DNA from: Prevotellaceae bacterium UBA1746
Lineage (GTDB): Bacteria > Bacteroidota > Bacteroidia > Bacteroidales > Bacteroidaceae
Assembly: GCA_002314875.1 (NCBI GenBank)
Contig: DCHS01000045.1
Coordinates: 33,910 to 65,242, forward strand
Direction: 5' to 3'
Length of the DNA stretch: 31,333 nt
The notes under the pieces were generated by a model. The model searched no databases. It saw only the letters and a list, made by a program, of their open reading frames with translations, and was not told where the DNA came from. The stretch's first letter is position 1, and each line of letters starts with the position of its first letter. Positions 24,258 to 31,329 of this stretch are shown in pieces. The position numbers were made by a program, and so were the translations under genes.

Positions 24258-25706
24258 TTACAAGCTGTCGCCAAAGTCCTCACGGAACTTGTCAGCAAGT
24301 TGTTCCTGCCAGTAGCCTATTTCCTTCATGCGGCCGAAGAAGAAGCGGAGAACAGGAGGTTCTTCGGTCCACTGCAGACCACCAATGAGGCTGCGGTTGT
24401 CCCAAAGCCACTTTACACGGTCAGCAACATACTTGAGCTGAGACAAGGTATAAACACGACGTGGAACAGCAAGACGCTGAAGTTCCAGTTCGGCATAACG
24501 CTCACTGCCATCGGGCTCACGCTGCTCGGAAACAGTACCACGCTCCATACCACGGATACCGCCGGCAATATAGAGGGCACAGCCGACAGCGGCTGCAGGA
24601 TATTGGTTGTGGGGCATGTCAGGAACAAAGGCACCAGCGTTGAGGTGACAGCCCAGACCACCAGGAGGAAGGATGACGGGAACACCGTATGCATCCAGTT
24701 CTCGGGCCAGATAGTTGATGAATTCGGGCCCCTGTGAGATGTACTCCATATCCAAAGATTCGTACAAACCTACCGCTAATGACTCCATGGTGCGTACATC
24801 CATACCACCGTATGTCAAGAAGCCTTCGTAGAGAGGAACATATACCTGCATGTCCTTGTACCACTTTTCGTCCTTTGAACAGATGATACCACCCTTTGAG
24901 AAGGAAAGTTTACGAGCAGAGAAATAGATGATGTCAAAATGATCAGCCAGTAACTTGTAGATTTCGCCAACCTCCATATACTTACAACGAGCCTCGCGGG
25001 TCTTCATGAAGTAGATGTTATCCTGCAGCAGAGAAGCATCGAGAACGGACTTTACGCCCTTGTTATGGCAGACGTCTGTAACAGCGAGCATATTCTCCAA
25101 GGATACCGGCTGACCGCCAATCAGGTTGGTACCTGCCTCAACACGCACATATGCCACGTTCTCAGGACCAATTTCGTCAATGCGCTTCTTCAGAAGTTTC
25201 AAGTCATAATCACCCTTGAAAGGATTGTCACTTTGAGGAATAAGACCCTTCTTCTGGATCAATTCTTCTACTGTAGAACCTAAGCGAGTTGCGTGAGCCT
25301 TTGTCGTGGTGAAGTGGAAGTTCATGATGGCCACCTTACCAGGGCCACAGTAAGCCTCAGCAAGAATATTCTCGCAGGCTCGACCTTGGTGAGCAGGGAG
25401 TACATAGTCGCAGCCGAAGACATCCTTGATGGCCTTCTTAACACGAAGGAATGTTGCTGAACCAGCGTATGAATCGTCAGCCTGGAAAGAAGCTGCAAAC
25501 TGATTGTCGGACATACAGTTCACGCCTGAGTCTGTGAGCATATCCAGATACACATCCTTGTTCTGCAACAAGAAGGTGTTGTTGCCAGCCTCTTGAATGG
25601 CTCTTAATCGTTCTTCAACTGGAAGCAATGAAAGCTTCTGAATCATTCTGACCTTGTGCATTTCCAATGGCACCTGGTTCTCGCTCTGGTAAAATTTAAC
25701 TGCCAT
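24258..25706 (-). CDS. Tryptophanase/tyrosine phenol-lyase family PLP enzyme, atypical
   Basis: A 482-aa cytoplasmic PLP-dependent beta-eliminating lyase. ATG 25706 (MAVKFYQSEN) is chosen because the -7 box at 25777-25770 lies upstream of it; an in-frame ATG at 25772 would overlap that box. Family features are SYAGSATF, AHQGRACEN, NFHFTTTKAH, GGQPVSLENM, SARK with probable PLP lysine 266, YEGFLTYGGMDVRTME, GGIRGMERG and LRLAIPRR-like LQRLAVPRRVYT. From memory of E. coli TnaA and Citrobacter TPL, the conserved DSARFAEN stretch is here DASLLQDN, so the PLP-contacting Arg is replaced by Leu226. There is a one-residue deletion after Lys266 and a C-terminal extension of about 20 residues. It may not be a true tryptophanase. 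A divergent AraC-type regulator is the likely controller. Confidence 0.82.
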   Translation of the reverse strand: MAVKFYQSENQVPLEMHKVRMIQKLSLLPVEERLRAIQEAGNNTFLLQNKDVYLDMLTDSGVNCMSDNQFAASFQADDSYAGSATFLRVKKAIKDVFGCDYVLPAHQGRACENILAEAYCGPGKVAIMNFHFTTTKAHATRLGSTVEELIQKKGLIPQSDNPFKGDYDLKLLKKRIDEIGPENVAYVRVEAGTNLIGGQPVSLENMLAVTDVCHNKGVKSVLDASLLQDNIYFMKTREARCKYMEVGEIYKLLADHFDIIYFSARKLSFSKGGIICSKDEKWYKDMQVYVPLYEGFLTYGGMDVRTMESLAVGLYESLDMEYISQGPEFINYLARELDAYGVPVILPPGGLGCHLNAGAFVPDMPHNQYPAAAVGCALYIAGGIRGMERGTVSEQREPDGSERYAELELQRLAVPRRVYTLSQLKYVADRVKWLWDNRSLIGGLQWTEEPPVLRFFFGRMKEIGYWQEQLADKFREDFGDSL

Positions 25707-25769
25707 AAATAATATGTGTTTTGAATTTCGTTTAGTTAACAATTGCCTCGCCTTAGCATGAAAGCGGTG

Positions 25770-25777
25770 CAAAAGTA
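25770..25777 (-). promoter_or_regulatory. -7 box of the lyase promoter, lacking a -33 element
   Basis: The minus strand reads TACTTTTG at 25777-25770. No TTTG is found 18-21 bases upstream, the pattern expected of an activator-dependent promoter; TACCAAAAT repeats begin about 45 bases upstream. Confidence 0.55.
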
Positions 25778-25821
25778 ATAAGTTTTTCCATCCCGTATGG
25801 TATCAGGATTACTGATATTCA

Positions 25822-25926
25822 TACCAAAATTACCTTTTATAATACAAACTACCAAAATAATATACCAAAATCTTTGTTTGTACGGCAATTGTTTTTAATT
25901 TTGTACCCAAATTACATACCTAAAAT
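25822..25926. promoter_or_regulatory. Five TACCAAAAT-like repeats in the divergent promoter region
   Basis: Copies are TACCAAAAT at 25822, 25850 and 25863, TACCCAAAT at 25904 and TACCTAAAAT at 25917, all on the plus strand. Two pairs have the same 13-base start-to-start distance (25850/25863 and 25904/25917), and the pairs are 54 bases apart. One pair ends just upstream of the araC -33 element; the other covers its transcription start. These are good candidates for half-sites of the adjacent AraC-family protein. Confidence 0.6.
25873..25903 (+). promoter_or_regulatory. Promoter of the AraC-type regulator
   Basis: TTTG (25873-25876), 19-bp spacer, TAATTTTG (25896-25903). The predicted start near 25909 falls inside the TACCCAAAT repeat, consistent with autoregulation. 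Confidence 0.72.
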
Positions 25927-25941
25927 ACGATTTTATTAGTA

Positions 25942-26844
25942 ATGGAAACAGATATCAAGGTTGTTTCGGTGGAGAATATAGACCAATATAACCTGTATTT
26001 CCATCAGTCGAGTCTGCATCCGTTGGTCAGTGTTGCCGACCTTTCCAAGGCGGACCTGTCTTTATTCCAGCCAACAGATTTTGGCATGTACTGCGTCGTG
26101 CTGATGGATGCTGATTTTGGCGAATTGATTCTTCGCGGACAAAGCATGCACTATCGCGCGGGTACCATATTTACTATGAAGCCGGGAGATGTTGTGAAGA
26201 TGCAACTCACGCCTGGTGTTCGGCCCAGTGGCTGGATGCTTGTCTTTCGCCCAGAGATGATAGAGAATACTGGACTTGGCCGCGACTTCTATATGTTCAA
26301 CTATTTTGACTACGAGGTTATGGAGGCTTTGGAGCTGACTGAACCGGAGAAGCGCGTGATCATGAACTGCTACCAGAATATCAATTCCGAACTACATGCA
26401 CCGAATGATGAATTTACGGGGCATATGCTTCGTCTTGGAATGGGACAGTTGCTGAGTTACTGCCGCCGCTACTATGACCGTCAGTTTGATACGCGCAAAC
26501 TGAAGAACTCTGATATGCTTGCTAAACTGGATTCTATGTTGGACGGTTATCTATCATCCCCTGATATGACCCGCCGCTATGGCCAGCCCACCGTTGCGTG
26601 GTGTTCAAGCCAATTCCATTTGTCAAGCAATTACTTCGGTGACATGGTCAAGCGCCAACTGCATATCACTGCCCAGGAATATATTCAGGGAAAGATTGTA
26701 GAGAGGGCAAAATACCTTATGGGAGAGAGAAACCTCTCAGTGAGTGAAGTTGCTGAACTACTCGGTTTCAGTTATAGTAATCACTTCACCCGTTTCTTCC
26801 GTAGGAAAACGGGTATGTCACCTTCCCAGTTTAAGAAAAAATAA
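25942..26844 (+). CDS. AraC-family transcriptional regulator
   Basis: A 300-aa DNA-binding regulator. The N-terminal half (about 1-170) is a cupin-like sensing domain (YRAGTIFTMKPGDVVKM). The C-terminal part (about 205-300) carries the two helix-turn-helix motifs of the family: SSQFHLSSNYFGDMVKRQLHITAQEYIQGKIVERAKYLM, then LSVSEVAELLGFSYSNHFTRFFRRKTGMSPSQFKKK. This N-terminal/C-terminal layout is typical of Bacteroidota one-component AraC regulators, which bind small ligands. It is divergent from the tryptophanase-like lyase across a 235-bp spacer filled with repeated words, so it probably regulates both genes. A DUF554 gene starts 35 bases downstream and is likely co-transcribed. Confidence 0.92.
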   Translation: METDIKVVSVENIDQYNLYFHQSSLHPLVSVADLSKADLSLFQPTDFGMYCVVLMDADFGELILRGQSMHYRAGTIFTMKPGDVVKMQLTPGVRPSGWMLVFRPEMIENTGLGRDFYMFNYFDYEVMEALELTEPEKRVIMNCYQNINSELHAPNDEFTGHMLRLGMGQLLSYCRRYYDRQFDTRKLKNSDMLAKLDSMLDGYLSSPDMTRRYGQPTVAWCSSQFHLSSNYFGDMVKRQLHITAQEYIQGKIVERAKYLMGERNLSVSEVAELLGFSYSNHFTRFFRRKTGMSPSQFKKK

Positions 26845-26879
26845 TTTGAATTCACCCATTTTCTATCTTAATAATCGTT

Positions 26880-27626
26880 ATGCTTGGAACAATAGTAAAC
26901 ACATGTACCATTCTCATAGGAGGAGCATTCGGCGCCATCGTCCGCAGTGGCATTGGAGACGGCTATAAGAAAGTGCTCTTTGACGCTCTCGGGCTTGCCT
27001 GTCTGGTTCTTGGTATGAATGCAGCGCTTCCCAACATGGCCAAAAGTGAATATCCTGTGATGTTCATCCTCAGTCTTGCTATTGGAGGCGTTATCGGCAC
27101 GAAACTCGATTTGTCGGGGCGTATTGACCGTTTGAACTCAAAACTGAATGCAAAGTCTCACAATAATGATTCTGCTGATGATCAGAACAAGGGCAATAAT
27201 CGCTTGAACGGTTTGGTAACGGGGCTATTATTGTATTGCATCGGAACATTCAGCATTGTCGGTCCTGTGCTATCTGCCTTATCCCCCTCCCAAGGCTGGT
27301 CCTTCGGTGATCCCGCCAACACCTATCTTTACACCAATGCCACGCTCGACCTCGTAACTTCTGCCGTTCTTGCCGCCTCCTACGGATGGATTATGCTCCT
27401 TGCAGCCCCCGTTCTTTTCTGTTGGCAAGGCATGTTCTACGCTATTGCCTATTTCTTTGGCGATGCCATGCCCGAGCCCATGCGCTGTGAGTTGAGCATC
27501 GTCGGTGGTGTACTCATCGTCTCTTCGGGCTTGGCTATCCTTGGCATCAAGGACTGTAAGACGGTGAATCTCCTTCCCTCGTTGCTTGTGCCTGTAGTTT
27601 TCTATCTGATTAAAGGGATGATTTGA
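26880..27626 (+). CDS. DUF554 family membrane protein
   Basis: A 248-aa inner-membrane protein of the DUF554/YdfK family, recognised from the N-terminal MLGTIVNTCTILIGGAFG block, the AIGGVIGTKLDL segment and GPVLSAL...YGWIMLLAA...IVGGVLIVSSGLAILGIKD. About six hydrophobic segments are visible. A hydrophilic Asn/Asp/Lys loop (about residues 88-108, NSKLNAKSHNNDSADDQNK) interrupts the protein and varies in this family. Biochemical function is unknown; a transport role is often assumed. It lies 35 bases after the AraC gene with no separate promoter seen, so it may belong to the same regulon as the lyase. Confidence 0.88.
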   Translation: MLGTIVNTCTILIGGAFGAIVRSGIGDGYKKVLFDALGLACLVLGMNAALPNMAKSEYPVMFILSLAIGGVIGTKLDLSGRIDRLNSKLNAKSHNNDSADDQNKGNNRLNGLVTGLLLYCIGTFSIVGPVLSALSPSQGWSFGDPANTYLYTNATLDLVTSAVLAASYGWIMLLAAPVLFCWQGMFYAIAYFFGDAMPEPMRCELSIVGGVLIVSSGLAILGIKDCKTVNLLPSLLVPVVFYLIKGMI

Positions 27627-28142
27627 AGTCAAAATTTTCATTCCCATTTGATAATCATCTTTATGATCTGCAATAGAGAACACCAAAAGCAAATTATCCG
27701 TTCAGCAACTATCTTGCTTCCAAATGTTAAAGTTGTATCTTGAACTACAACGGACCTAAATAAACCGAACGCGGAGGCAATTTTTACGCTCTGCGCAGAG
27801 AGAAAAAAACTACCCGGCAGAGCGTTTCTACAGCATTATAAACCGACCAAAATAATGCTACGTAACATGAAGTTACTAAAATTATCTGGAATGGCCTAAA
27901 AGCGCTATGTTAATAATCTTAACGATAGTTAATGGGATAAACTTCTTCCATTTTTGAAAATTTTCGCAGTTTTCTGAATATTTCTTACCGTTTCTGCCTT
28001 CATTCGAGAGAAAATGATTACATTTGCAGAAAATTTTGAAAACACGACTTTTCAGGCTTAAGTTCCGTAACTGAATGGCCCGAGAGTGTGAGCTTTTCGG
28101 AAAATGCTAATTGTCATTAGGAATATCAATAAATAATAAATC
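27627..28142. other. 516-bp intergenic region with overlapping inverted repeats
   Basis: No coding frame worth calling. ACGCTCTGC (27786-27794) can pair with GCAGAGCGT (27817-27825; 9-bp stem, 22-nt loop), while CTCTGCGCAGAG (27789-27800) is itself a 12-bp palindrome, so two hairpins compete for the same bases. A -7 box TACATTTG lies at 28019-28026. A leader of about 110 nt (28033-28142) precedes the phosphatase ATG. The rest is AT-rich with nothing I can assign. Confidence 0.6.
28019..28026 (+). promoter_or_regulatory. -7 box of the phosphatase-amidohydrolase operon
   Basis: TACATTTG at 28019-28026; the nearest -33-like word is TTTC at 27991, with a longer than usual spacer. The leader to the ATG at 28143 is about 110 bases. 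Confidence 0.5.
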
Positions 28143-28985
28143 ATGAAAAAGAAATTCTTTACAATCGTCGTATCATGTCTGGCAACCGTGTTTGCCATGG
28201 CACAAACGGAAAATGTTGTCGGCCCAATCTTAACAGCACAAGATTTGCCTGCAGCAGAATTACTCTTGCCTGCACCACCAACCCTCACCTCTCCATTATA
28301 TTACAATGACTTTGTCCAGTACCAGAATGGCAAAGAGATTAGAGGAACGGAAAGAGGCAAAGTGGCCGTTGACGATGCACAGTTGACAGTCGATTTTTAT
28401 ATGAAACGTTTCGGCGAGGCAATGGGACGTGAACTTACCCCCGAAACCTATCCCGCATTGGCAGACTACATCACCGTTACATTCACAACGGCACGCCTCT
28501 GTATCCAGAATGCAAAGGATAAGTTCCAACGTCAGCGTCCATATAGCCAGTTCAAGGAAGATTCTGGAGTACCTGGTGATGAAGATCCTGCTGATATTTA
28601 TCATTCATACCCATCTGGACACACGATTCGTGCATGGTCTCTGGCACTGGCACTTGTAGGCATCGACCCCGAACACCAGAATGAGATTCTCCAGACTGGA
28701 TACGAAATGGGACAGAGCCGTGTCATTGTTGGTTACCACTATCAGAGTGACGTTGAGGCAGCGCGTTTGTGTGCAAGTGCTGCTTATGCACGCATCATCA
28801 TAGAACCCCAATGGCAGGAGTATTTCAGAAAAGCAAAGGAAGAATTCAACAATCCGACCAAGATTGCAGAAACGAAGAAAGAGGCCAGCAACAATTCCAA
28901 CCAGTCATACACAATCAATGGTTATCCTGCAACCGAGAACTATGCTGGCGTCGTGGTTACCAATGGCAAGAAAATGATCAAATAA
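28143..28985 (+). CDS. Class A nonspecific acid phosphatase (PAP2 superfamily), secreted
   Basis: A 280-aa exported phosphomonoesterase. Residues 1-20 are a signal peptide ending AMA-Q. The complete three-part active-site signature is present: K-x6-RP (Lys125 to Arg132-Pro133), PSGH (157-160) and SR-x5-H-x2-SD (Ser192, Arg193, His199, Asp203). The His199 position forms the phospho-enzyme in this family. Class A acid phosphatases cleave phosphate from nucleotides and other organic esters in the periplasm. The C-terminus (YTINGYPATENYAGVVVTNGKKMIK, about 256-280) extends past the fold and resembles a short sorting-like tail (GVxxxNGKK). The amidohydrolase gene follows after 24 bases. Confidence 0.9.
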   Translation: MKKKFFTIVVSCLATVFAMAQTENVVGPILTAQDLPAAELLLPAPPTLTSPLYYNDFVQYQNGKEIRGTERGKVAVDDAQLTVDFYMKRFGEAMGRELTPETYPALADYITVTFTTARLCIQNAKDKFQRQRPYSQFKEDSGVPGDEDPADIYHSYPSGHTIRAWSLALALVGIDPEHQNEILQTGYEMGQSRVIVGYHYQSDVEAARLCASAAYARIIIEPQWQEYFRKAKEEFNNPTKIAETKKEASNNSNQSYTINGYPATENYAGVVVTNGKKMIK

Positions 28986-29009
28986 AGGACAAATCATAAT
29001 AGTTCAGCA

Positions 29010-30164
29010 ATGAAAGATATTTCTCGCAGAAGTTTTCTGAAAATTGGTGCGGCAGCAGCGGCAGCAGTTTCATTACCGAATTTTGAAGTTTTTGCCAGCG
29101 ATAACAAGAAGAAACCTTTGCCCATTGAAGGCCATAAGGTCACTCCTGTCAATGAAGCTGATGAAAACATCGAGATTAAAGACCCCGGTGTGGAACTCGA
29201 CAGCAGATACACTATCGTTGATTCACATCTGCACTATACCGATTTCCTGGCAAAAACAGATGGTTTCCCTGCATTGTGCAAGGCCATGGACAAGAGTGGA
29301 GTAGCAAAGGCTGTTATTTTCGGTTTGCCAATGGCGAAGATGTGGGACGAGACCATGCCTTCTGCCCCTACATACTATCTCAGTAACGACAGCCGTTGCT
29401 ATTACTATTCGGCGGTAGATCATATTGTTGCCGAAGAACTCATAGCACAACCCAAGGAGATCAGAGACCGCTTCTTCCCCTTCTGCTGCGGTGTCAATAT
29501 GGCTGACCGTTTTGCGGCCGACCAGATAGAACGTCTTTTGAAACGCTATCCCAACTTCTGGTGCGGCATTGGCGAGTTGATGAGTCGCCATGACGACCTG
29601 ACGGCACTGACCTACGGTGAAGCTCCACATGTAAACAGCGAGGCTTTCAAACGTGTTTTCGACCTTGCAGCGCGTGAAAATCTTCCTGTTATTGTCCATC
29701 ACAATGTTTCTGCTCAGGTAACGGTCAACACGGATGAAAAGACAGACGACAACTATCTTTATGTCCACGAACTGGAAGAAGCGTTGGCCCACAATCGCCA
29801 GTGCCACATCATCTGGGCTCATGTGGGAATATCACGTCGCATTGAGGTTAGAGGATTGATCAAAACTGCAGCCCGATTGCTGAGAGAGAACCCGAATCTT
29901 TGGATTGACATCTCATGGGTGGTGTACGATTATTATTTCCTCGATGCCTTCCCTTCCAACTACTACGATGGCGACAAAATGCAGGATTGGGTAGATTTCA
30001 TTGAAGAATTCCCTGACCGCATCATGATTGGAACGGATAAGGTCGGCCATTGGAAGACCTATCCCGATGAAGTTGTGAAATACTACAAACTCCTTGACCT
30101 CCTGAAGCCCGAGACCGTCAGCAAAATCTGCCGTGACAATATCCTCGGTCTCGTAAAGCGTTGA
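29010..30164 (+). CDS. Amidohydrolase (amidohydrolase_2 type) with Tat signal
   Basis: A 384-aa TIM-barrel metal hydrolase. The N-terminus contains SRRSFLK, then a run of alanines and NFEVFA: a twin-arginine signal that would export the folded, metal-loaded enzyme. Metal-site residues expected for the superfamily are visible: DSHLH (His73, His75), VIVHHN (His230/231), AHVG (His271) and GTDKVGH (Asp343). The overall pattern fits the amidohydrolase_2/COG2159 group, whose members hydrolyse or decarboxylate small molecules; the substrate is unknown. It is 24 bases after the acid phosphatase and probably in the same transcript. A new -7 box follows at 30210. Confidence 0.87.
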   Translation: MKDISRRSFLKIGAAAAAAVSLPNFEVFASDNKKKPLPIEGHKVTPVNEADENIEIKDPGVELDSRYTIVDSHLHYTDFLAKTDGFPALCKAMDKSGVAKAVIFGLPMAKMWDETMPSAPTYYLSNDSRCYYYSAVDHIVAEELIAQPKEIRDRFFPFCCGVNMADRFAADQIERLLKRYPNFWCGIGELMSRHDDLTALTYGEAPHVNSEAFKRVFDLAARENLPVIVHHNVSAQVTVNTDEKTDDNYLYVHELEEALAHNRQCHIIWAHVGISRRIEVRGLIKTAARLLRENPNLWIDISWVVYDYYFLDAFPSNYYDGDKMQDWVDFIEEFPDRIMIGTDKVGHWKTYPDEVVKYYKLLDLLKPETVSKICRDNILGLVKR

Positions 30165-30209
30165 TGCAGTTTCTTATTACATAATAGGAGTGGAATGAAA
30201 AAAAATAAG

Positions 30210-30217
30210 TATATTTG
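30210..30217 (+). promoter_or_regulatory. -7 box of the FISUMP-type gene
   Basis: TATATTTG at 30210-30217 without a clear TTTG at -33. It overlaps the in-frame TTG at 30215 and so argues for a downstream ATG start. Confidence 0.55.
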
Positions 30218-30244
30218 CCCGCGAAATTAAGATATGACGATCCT

Positions 30245-31021
30245 ATGGATATCAAGATGACAAAAGGCCAACGCCTCATTCGCTTCTGCATGATGACCCT
30301 TTTCTGCCTTGTCGCAAGGGTGGGAATGGCACAGACGATGACGGTATATATGGGAGACAGCGTGCTTGTGCTCGATGTCAATCGTATAGACCGCATCGTC
30401 TTTGAAGAAGCATCTGCGATGGAGGCGGTTGACATGGGGCTTTCCGTGAAATGGGCAGCATGCAATCTCGGTGCAGAACATCCCGAAGATTGGGGAGACT
30501 ACTATGCATGGGGTGAAACGGAGACGAAAGACAATTTCACATGGGAAACCTACGATTATTATGTTCCCACTTTCTCTTCAGCAGCAAAGCCTACGTTGGC
30601 ACTCGAAGAATATGATGACGAACCTCTGTTCATGGACGACAGCATCCCCTGCATGAAACTCCGTTTGGAAAACGATGCCGCACACGCTGTTTTGGGTGGA
30701 GCGTGGAGAATGCCTACGGCACAGGAACAGCAGGAACTCATTGACGGTTGTACTTGGGAATGGGTGACAGTGAATGATGTCACTGGTTTTAAGGTTACAG
30801 CAAAGAATGGAAACCAAATATTCCTTCCCGCTGCCGGTGCCTATTTTAATAAGGCAATTGATCGTCAGAACGAGGTAGGATATTATTGGAGCAGCACAGC
30901 CTTGAGATATGCTAAAGCTGCCGGTCGTTCCTATTTTCTCCAATTCTTGGAAGGTGGTTATAACTGGCAGGCCAGCCGTAGATATATCGGGTTCCCGATC
31001 AGGGCGGTGAAAAAAGAATAA
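30245..31021 (+). CDS. Secreted FISUMP-domain protein
   Basis: From ATG 30245 the product is 258 aa; ATG 30257 is an alternative, and both keep the signal peptide (FCMMTLFCLVARVGMA-Q). A short module follows (MTVYMGDSVLVLDVNRIDRIVFEE) that matches in pattern the start of the mature LRR protein. The rest is a Fibrobacter-succinogenes-major-paralogous-type domain: VDMGLSVKWAACNLGA, DWGDYYAWGETETK, AVLGGAWRMPTAQEQQEL, FLPAAGAY, YYWSST and the closing RYIGFPIRAV. These domains have a C-type-lectin-like or formylglycine-enzyme-like pattern, are common in Bacteroidota surface proteins, and have no settled function. An in-frame TTG at 30215 is rejected because it overlaps the -7 box. Confidence 0.88.
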   Translation: MDIKMTKGQRLIRFCMMTLFCLVARVGMAQTMTVYMGDSVLVLDVNRIDRIVFEEASAMEAVDMGLSVKWAACNLGAEHPEDWGDYYAWGETETKDNFTWETYDYYVPTFSSAAKPTLALEEYDDEPLFMDDSIPCMKLRLENDAAHAVLGGAWRMPTAQEQQELIDGCTWEWVTVNDVTGFKVTAKNGNQIFLPAAGAYFNKAIDRQNEVGYYWSSTALRYAKAAGRSYFLQFLEGGYNWQASRRYIGFPIRAVKKE

Positions 31022-31142
31022 ACCTTTAACGTTTGCTTTTGAAAAGGCAGTTATATACGTTTAGGCACACTTAAGTCTTTCTTTCACGCAGAAGCAGAAG
31101 AAGACGCAGAGACGCTGCCGCCCCATGCGGAATAATGCCAAC

Positions 31143-31206
31143 AAGTATATCATTACCTAATTAAACCTTATAAACTAAATAAACTAATTTAGGTAACTAT
31201 ATACTT
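31143..31206. repeat. 18-bp imperfect inverted repeat enclosing an AAACCTTATAAAC word
   Basis: AAGTATATCATTACCTAA (31143-31160) pairs with 31189-31206 at 16 of 18 positions. The 28-base loop holds AAACCTTATAAACTAAATAAAC, a member of the word family at 6091 and 24223. Confidence 0.75.
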
Positions 31207-31264
31207 TTAGGCACAAAAGGTATATGGCTGAAAGCGGTAATGAGAAAATAACCATGTGGAAGGG

Positions 31265-31329
31265 GGCGTGCCGTAGGTACGCCATAGTGTAGCCCAGTAC
31301 AAACGAGCGTAGCGAAGTGCAGTGCTGGG
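31265..31329 (+). repeat. Two adjacent hairpins near the window edge
   Basis: GGCGTGCC (31265-31272) pairs with GGTACGCC (31276-31283; one G-U) around GTA. CCCAGTAC (31293-31300) pairs with GTGCTGGG (31322-31329; one G-U) around a loop that contains GAGCGTAGCGAAGTGC. The design resembles the short-loop hairpins elsewhere in the window, but the CACCGGAACGGACT tail is not present before the edge. Confidence 0.6.

Noticed and set aside
24413..24864. Small open frames on both strands inside the lyase gene
   Set aside because: They lie wholly inside the conserved PLP-lyase frame, with no start signals or homology.
28058..28288. 76-codon minus-strand frame across the phosphatase start
   Set aside because: It overlaps the phosphatase signal peptide and leader and lacks a promoter.
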